Below, in pieces: positions 33,162 through 36,965 of a stretch of 36,965 nt of DNA (the stretch's first letter is position 1; every line of letters starts with the position of its first letter). The notes beneath the pieces are model-generated. The model saw only the letters and a program-made list of their open reading frames with translations. It was not told the origin of the DNA and searched no databases. The translations under genes and the position numbers were made by a program. The stretch spans positions 1 through 36,965 of the forward strand of contig ONJB01000017.1 in the NCBI GenBank assembly GCA_900318015.1, read 5' to 3'. The stretch comes from an uncultured Bacteroidales bacterium (GTDB taxonomy: Bacteria > Bacteroidota > Bacteroidia > Bacteroidales > UBA932).

Positions 33162-33818
33162 ATGAAACGTATCTTACTGCTGCTCTTGCTCTTCGCGGGC
33201 CTTTCCGCCTTCGGCCAGGAGGCCAAGGGCGACATCCCCGCCGACGTCTTCTACCTGCTGCCGGAATTCCGGCAGGGGATGGTCTATTTCTCCGACCAGC
33301 GGCCGGCGCAGGGAACGCTGAACATCTGCGCCGTGGACCAGACGCTGCGGTTCATGGACAAGGACCAGGAGCTCTCGTCCGGCGCCGACAATATCAACCG
33401 CGTCGTCGTGGACGACCTCGTCTTTGTCCGGATCGACGGCGCCTTCTACCGGCTCTATCCCATCACTGACGACCTGACGCTGGCCCTCCGGCGGGACGTG
33501 GAGATCCTCCGCGATGTCAAGCAGGGAGCTTATGGGACGCAGTCCCGCACCAGTTCCATCCGGGAGGTGGGCTCGCTGCAGGCCGACGGGATGATGTACA
33601 CCCTGCAATCCTCCAAAAGCTATCCGTACAACGTGACCGAGTCCTGTTTCCTGTACCAGGCCGGCAGTGTCACCCCCATCAACAAGCGCAGCCTCCGGAA
33701 GCGCTTTCCGCAGCGCAAGGACGAGCTGGACGCCTGGCTCAAGTCCCACTCCCTCCCCAAGACCCTCGAGGATACCCGTGCTCTCCTTTCCCGCCTGAAC
33801 AGCGGGGAGGAACTGTGA
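33162..33818 (+). CDS. Secreted protein of an unrecognised PUL-associated family, member 2
   Basis: 218 residues with a signal peptide ending near SAFG-Q (about 18). It is a paralogue of the protein at 28532: YLLPEF (31-36), AVDQTLRFM (57-65), VVVDDLVFVRIDG (81-93), YRLYP, and KQGAYGTQSRTS (120-131) align in order and spacing. The C-terminus (KRFPQRKDELDAWLKSHSL) is basic and helical, unlike the middle. ATG 33162 is preferred to GTG 33159. It ends 1 nt before the phosphatase–esterase gene, suggesting co-expression. Function unknown. Confidence 0.8.
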   Translation: MKRILLLLLLFAGLSAFGQEAKGDIPADVFYLLPEFRQGMVYFSDQRPAQGTLNICAVDQTLRFMDKDQELSSGADNINRVVVDDLVFVRIDGAFYRLYPITDDLTLALRRDVEILRDVKQGAYGTQSRTSSIREVGSLQADGMMYTLQSSKSYPYNVTESCFLYQAGSVTPINKRSLRKRFPQRKDELDAWLKSHSLPKTLEDTRALLSRLNSGEEL

Positions 33819-33819
33819 T

Positions 33820-35997
33820 ATGAAAACAACCCCTGGCATGAAAAGAAGATTCCTGCTCCTGGCCGCCTTCGCGGCCCTGACTGTCTGCGCGGCTGCGCAG
33901 GAGGTCAAAATCGGTATGGTCAATGAAGGGACCCGGCGGTTCCTGGAGGAGGTGGATTACTCCGCCGACACCGCGTATGTCGTTTCCTTCGCCCGGGAAT
34001 ACCGGAAGAACCTGCACGCGACGGACCGGCCGAAGCCGGTGACGGTCGCCTGGCCGGAAGGAAACGCCGCCAAGGTGCTGGTGTCCCCGTCTCCGCTCTT
34101 TGAGGCGGCGGTCGAGGTTCCGGTCGAAGCGAATGTCGCCGAGATCTATAACCTGGTCCCGGGCGTGAAATACTACTACAAGGTGCTGGACGGCGACGGG
34201 AAGGTCCTGTCCTCGGCCAGCTTCACGCCGGTCGGCCCGCTGCGCATGATAGCCGGAGTAGTCTCGAACATGCGCGACCTGGGCGGCTGGAAGGCCGACG
34301 GCGGGCACATCGCCTACGGCAAACTGTACCGTGGTGCCGCGCTCAGCAGCCGCCGGACGACGGACCGCGCCAAGGAGATCTTCAAGAAAGACCTGGGCAT
34401 TTCCGTCGACCTGGACCTCCGCGGCATCAAGGAGAGCGAGGCGAATGTAGGCCCGGTCGTGGAAGGCGTGGAATATATCAAGTTCCCCGTGGAGAAGAAT
34501 CTCGGCCGCGGCACCGGCAATACGCAGGAGCTGTATCAGCAGGCGATCCGGGCCATCATCGGCTATCTGGGCGAAGGGCGGTCGGTCTTTTTCCACTGCG
34601 CCGGCGGCGCGGACCGCACGGGTACTTTGGCCTTCCTGATCGAAGGGCTCCTGGGCGTCTCCGAAAGTGATATGTCCAAGGACTATGAAATCACGACCTT
34701 CGCCGGGCCGAACACCCGCCTGCGGGATTTCCGCGACGACGGGAAAGAGACGCATATCCTGTACGAAGCCGTCCAGCATCTGCGCAAGTTCGGCTGGCCG
34801 GAAGTGACGGACATCCACCAGCTCATCTATAACTGGGCGACCACCCGGCATTCCGCCAGCGTGGACCCGCTCACGGCGGAGGAAATCGCGCGCCTGCGGT
34901 CGTATCTGATTGAGAAGGAAACCGTCGGCGTCCTCACCGAGCCGACGCCCGCGACCACGAACCAGCCCGGTCAGGCGTTCCCGAAGGTCAATCCGGACCT
35001 GACGGCCGTGTTCCGCAACAACTATCCCGAGGCCCAGTCCGTCGCCGTGAACGTGGGCGGCAAGAACTATCCGATGGTGAAGGGTGCGGACGGCGTTTGG
35101 GAAGCCAAGACGGAACCCCTCGTGCCCGGTTTCCACTATTACACGCTGAATGTGGACGGGAAGCGGGTTTCCGACCCGAACAGCCGGCTGTTCTTCGGCT
35201 CGGGCTTCTGGTCCAGCGGCATCGAGATTCCCGAGGCGGGGGTGGACTATTACCTGGAGAAGGACGTCCCGCACGGGGAGATCCGCATCGAAAAATACAA
35301 CTCCGCCCTGACGGGGGCGGAGCGTACCTGCTATGTCTATCTGCCGCCGCAGTATGCGTCCGAGCCGGCGCGCCGCTTCCCGGTGCTGTACCTGATGCAC
35401 GGCGCCGGCGAGGATGAGACCGGCTGGGCCACCCAGGGCATGATGCGCGACATCATGGACAACCTGATCGCGGAAGGTTCCTGCGAGCCGATGATCATCG
35501 TCTGCGAGCATGCCGTGGCGACCCTCGCCGGCGCCCAGCCCGCAGGCGGCTTCAACCTGTTCAACTTCGACGCCTTCGAGAAAGTGACGGTCGAGGAGAC
35601 CCTCCCGACCTTCGACGCCCGTTTCCGTACGCTCACGGACCGCGACCACCGCGCCATCTGCGGCCTGTCGCTGGGCGGTTTCCAAGCCTATACCATCGGC
35701 CTGGACCATCCGGAACTGTTCGGCTGGATCGGCGGCTTCAGCGGCTCCGGCCGCGGCCCGGGCGACCGCCGCGACGCCGAGATGTATCCGCAGTCCCTGA
35801 ACGAGGACTACCACCTGCTGTACATCAGCATCGGCACGGACGAACCCGCCCAGATGTACGCCGGCATCCGCGACCTGCATCTCGCCCTGGACAAGCTGGG
35901 CGTCAAGCATTTCTACTACGAGTCCCCGGGCACGGGCCACGAATGGCTCACCTGGCGCCGCTCCCTCCACCAGTTCGCCCCGATGCTGTTCCGGTAG
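33820..35997 (+). CDS. Secreted fusion of tyrosine-phosphatase-like and CE1-type esterase domains
   Basis: 725 residues. After a signal peptide (ends about 26) comes a fibronectin/phosphatase-N-like beta-domain (about 28-138). Next is a tyrosine/dual-specificity phosphatase of the Y-phosphatase3 type: NMRDLGGW (150-157), SVDLDLRG (195-202) and the P-loop HCAGGADRTGT with Cys260 and Arg266. A linker and a beta-sandwich (about 390-460) resemble CBM48/E-set modules. They lead to a carbohydrate esterase of family-1 type, with CYVYLPPQY, VLYLMHGAG, the elbow GLSLGG with Ser617, likely Asp674 (GTDEP) and His707 (GTGHEW). GGGGAGG at 33804-33810 supports ATG 33820. The esterase likely removes acyl or feruloyl groups from glycan. 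The phosphatase substrate is unknown. Confidence 0.88.
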   Translation: MKTTPGMKRRFLLLAAFAALTVCAAAQEVKIGMVNEGTRRFLEEVDYSADTAYVVSFAREYRKNLHATDRPKPVTVAWPEGNAAKVLVSPSPLFEAAVEVPVEANVAEIYNLVPGVKYYYKVLDGDGKVLSSASFTPVGPLRMIAGVVSNMRDLGGWKADGGHIAYGKLYRGAALSSRRTTDRAKEIFKKDLGISVDLDLRGIKESEANVGPVVEGVEYIKFPVEKNLGRGTGNTQELYQQAIRAIIGYLGEGRSVFFHCAGGADRTGTLAFLIEGLLGVSESDMSKDYEITTFAGPNTRLRDFRDDGKETHILYEAVQHLRKFGWPEVTDIHQLIYNWATTRHSASVDPLTAEEIARLRSYLIEKETVGVLTEPTPATTNQPGQAFPKVNPDLTAVFRNNYPEAQSVAVNVGGKNYPMVKGADGVWEAKTEPLVPGFHYYTLNVDGKRVSDPNSRLFFGSGFWSSGIEIPEAGVDYYLEKDVPHGEIRIEKYNSALTGAERTCYVYLPPQYASEPARRFPVLYLMHGAGEDETGWATQGMMRDIMDNLIAEGSCEPMIIVCEHAVATLAGAQPAGGFNLFNFDAFEKVTVEETLPTFDARFRTLTDRDHRAICGLSLGGFQAYTIGLDHPELFGWIGGFSGSGRGPGDRRDAEMYPQSLNEDYHLLYISIGTDEPAQMYAGIRDLHLALDKLGVKHFYYESPGTGHEWLTWRRSLHQFAPMLFR

Positions 35998-36006
35998 GGG
36001 AGGAGA

Positions 36007-36965
36007 CTACCTGTTCTCCAGCAGGGAGCGCAGGTAGTCGATGTCGAAATACTTCGAGTAATCCTTGACCATCAGGGAGTTCTCTTCGGAGAGCTTCACC
36101 TCGACCCTCCCGTCGTTGTCGATCGGGATGTCCGGGGTGACGCCGCTGTCGATGTTGTCGCCGTCCAGCGAGTTCAGCCGGGCACGGAAGGAGGAAATCT
36201 GGAAGCAGAAACCGTCGGCCGTGCACATGGCCTGGATGGCGCAGGCGCCGCCGCCGGAGGTTGCGCCCAGCACGGGAACGCCGTTGTCCTTGAGGATGGA
36301 CGGGAACAGGTTGCCGCAGGAGAAGGACATCGGAGACGTGAGGACGGCGAAATTGAGGTCGTAGTGGACATCCTGGTCCGCCGCGTCGAACACGCCGTTG
36401 AAATTGCGGTCCACCTCGTACTCCACGATCGACCGCTGGCCGGTGAGGGAGTTGTCCTGGCTGATGTAGCTCTTGTCCAGGATGAGGGAGGTCATCGCCA
36501 GGACGATGTCCGCGGAGCCGCCGCCGTTGGCGGTGATGTCGATGACGAAGTTCTTCACCTCGGGATCGGCCGCGGCCTTCTTCAGCGCGTCCAGGAAGAT
36601 GACCATGTCGTCGTTCGGCGCGTTTTCGACCGTGGGCATCGGGCCGGTGCCGGCATAATAGTCCTTCCAGGCCTTTTCATTTCTTTCGTTGAACGAATCG
36701 AACACGCAGACGGCCGTATCGCCCTTCTTGACGTAAGTCACGCCCTCGCCATAGACCTTCGGGCGCAGCGCCTCGACGGCCTGGCCGTCCGCCACCATTG
36801 CCCGCATTTCCATGACGGCGGACATCACCATCGCCATGACACCCTGGTTCGCCATCAAGCCCGCCTGGTATTCCTTGTACAATTCAGGATGGTCCGTGAT
36901 CTTTCCGAGGGCGGAGGAGATGTCCATGGCGGTGTGGCCGTCGAAGTAGACGCCCGTCAGGCCGA
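36007..36965 (-). CDS. S41-family peptidase (N-terminus outside window)
   Basis: About 319 codons are visible; the frame stays open to the window edge (GLTGVYFDGHTAMD before the first internal Met). The core shows VKNFVIDITANGGGSADIVLAM and FAVLTSPMSFSCGN, where the Ser of SFSCGN is the likely nucleophile of the S41 tail-specific protease fold. VLGATSGGGACAI and SGVTPDIPI are typical of late S41 strands. Family members cut C-terminal regions of envelope proteins; secreted Bacteroidota members vary. A PDZ domain, if any, lies upstream. It converges on the phosphatase–esterase gene with a 9-nt gap and no terminator. Confidence 0.82.
   Translation of the reverse strand, partial: GLTGVYFDGHTAMDISSALGKITDHPELYKEYQAGLMANQGVMAMVMSAVMEMRAMVADGQAVEALRPKVYGEGVTYVKKGDTAVCVFDSFNERNEKAWKDYYAGTGPMPTVENAPNDDMVIFLDALKKAAADPEVKNFVIDITANGGGSADIVLAMTSLILDKSYISQDNSLTGQRSIVEYEVDRNFNGVFDAADQDVHYDLNFAVLTSPMSFSCGNLFPSILKDNGVPVLGATSGGGACAIQAMCTADGFCFQISSFRARLNSLDGDNIDSGVTPDIPIDNDGRVEVKLSEENSLMVKDYSKYFDIDYLRSLLENR

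Overview
The window looks like a chromosomal segment of a high-GC member of the Bacteroidales. The evidence is two SusC/SusD pairs, DUF4492 in front of cydA, the order sigma-54 regulator–lptE–TPR-like gene–secG, and repeated TAnnTTTG (-7) promoter boxes typical of Bacteroidota. The genus cannot be fixed from sequence alone; a Rikenellaceae-like or rumen/gut uncultured Bacteroidales lineage is a guess based on GC content. No rRNA, tRNA or CRISPR array was seen.

Nt 1-6600 is mostly housekeeping. It holds the tail of a sigma-54 activator, lptE, a TPR-like hypothetical, a secG split by a one-base frameshift, a ClpB disaggregase lacking the usual N-terminal domain, convergent fabG, and divergent ahcY of the short type. 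clpB has an upstream palindrome overlapping a promoter and a leader hairpin.

Nt 6600-11340 is the most unusual part. A single-domain HUH (Y1) transposase of the REP-associated type (RAYT) is flanked on both sides by arrays of one palindromic repeat family. A second REP-like palindrome family (GGAG-type foot plus hairpin) lies in frame inside the neighbouring comF, as two inverted pairs. It also lies in frame inside the next metal P-type ATPase, where it encodes the same peptide [11 protein letters not shown] as in comF. The apparent system is a transposase with dispersed palindromes that enter genes without breaking them.

Nt 11340-17640 carries a YhhN-family membrane protein, a nitroreductase–NUDIX–dtd operon, and a cytochrome bd cluster: DUF4492–cydA–cydB plus a second tandem cydB paralogue with its own promoter.

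Nt 17640-36965 resembles a polysaccharide-utilisation locus. It has two paralogous SusC/SusD pairs and a lipoprotein alpha/beta hydrolase. It also has a GH29 alpha-L-fucosidase and an unusual secreted protein joining a tyrosine-phosphatase-like domain to a CE1-type esterase. Two members of an unrecognised secreted family, an FMN-binding protein and a partial S41 peptidase complete it. A lower-GC VapBC-type toxin–antitoxin pair is wedged in the middle. The likely substrate is a fucosylated, esterified glycan or glycoconjugate, but this is inference from the enzyme content; no dedicated PUL regulator is visible in the window.
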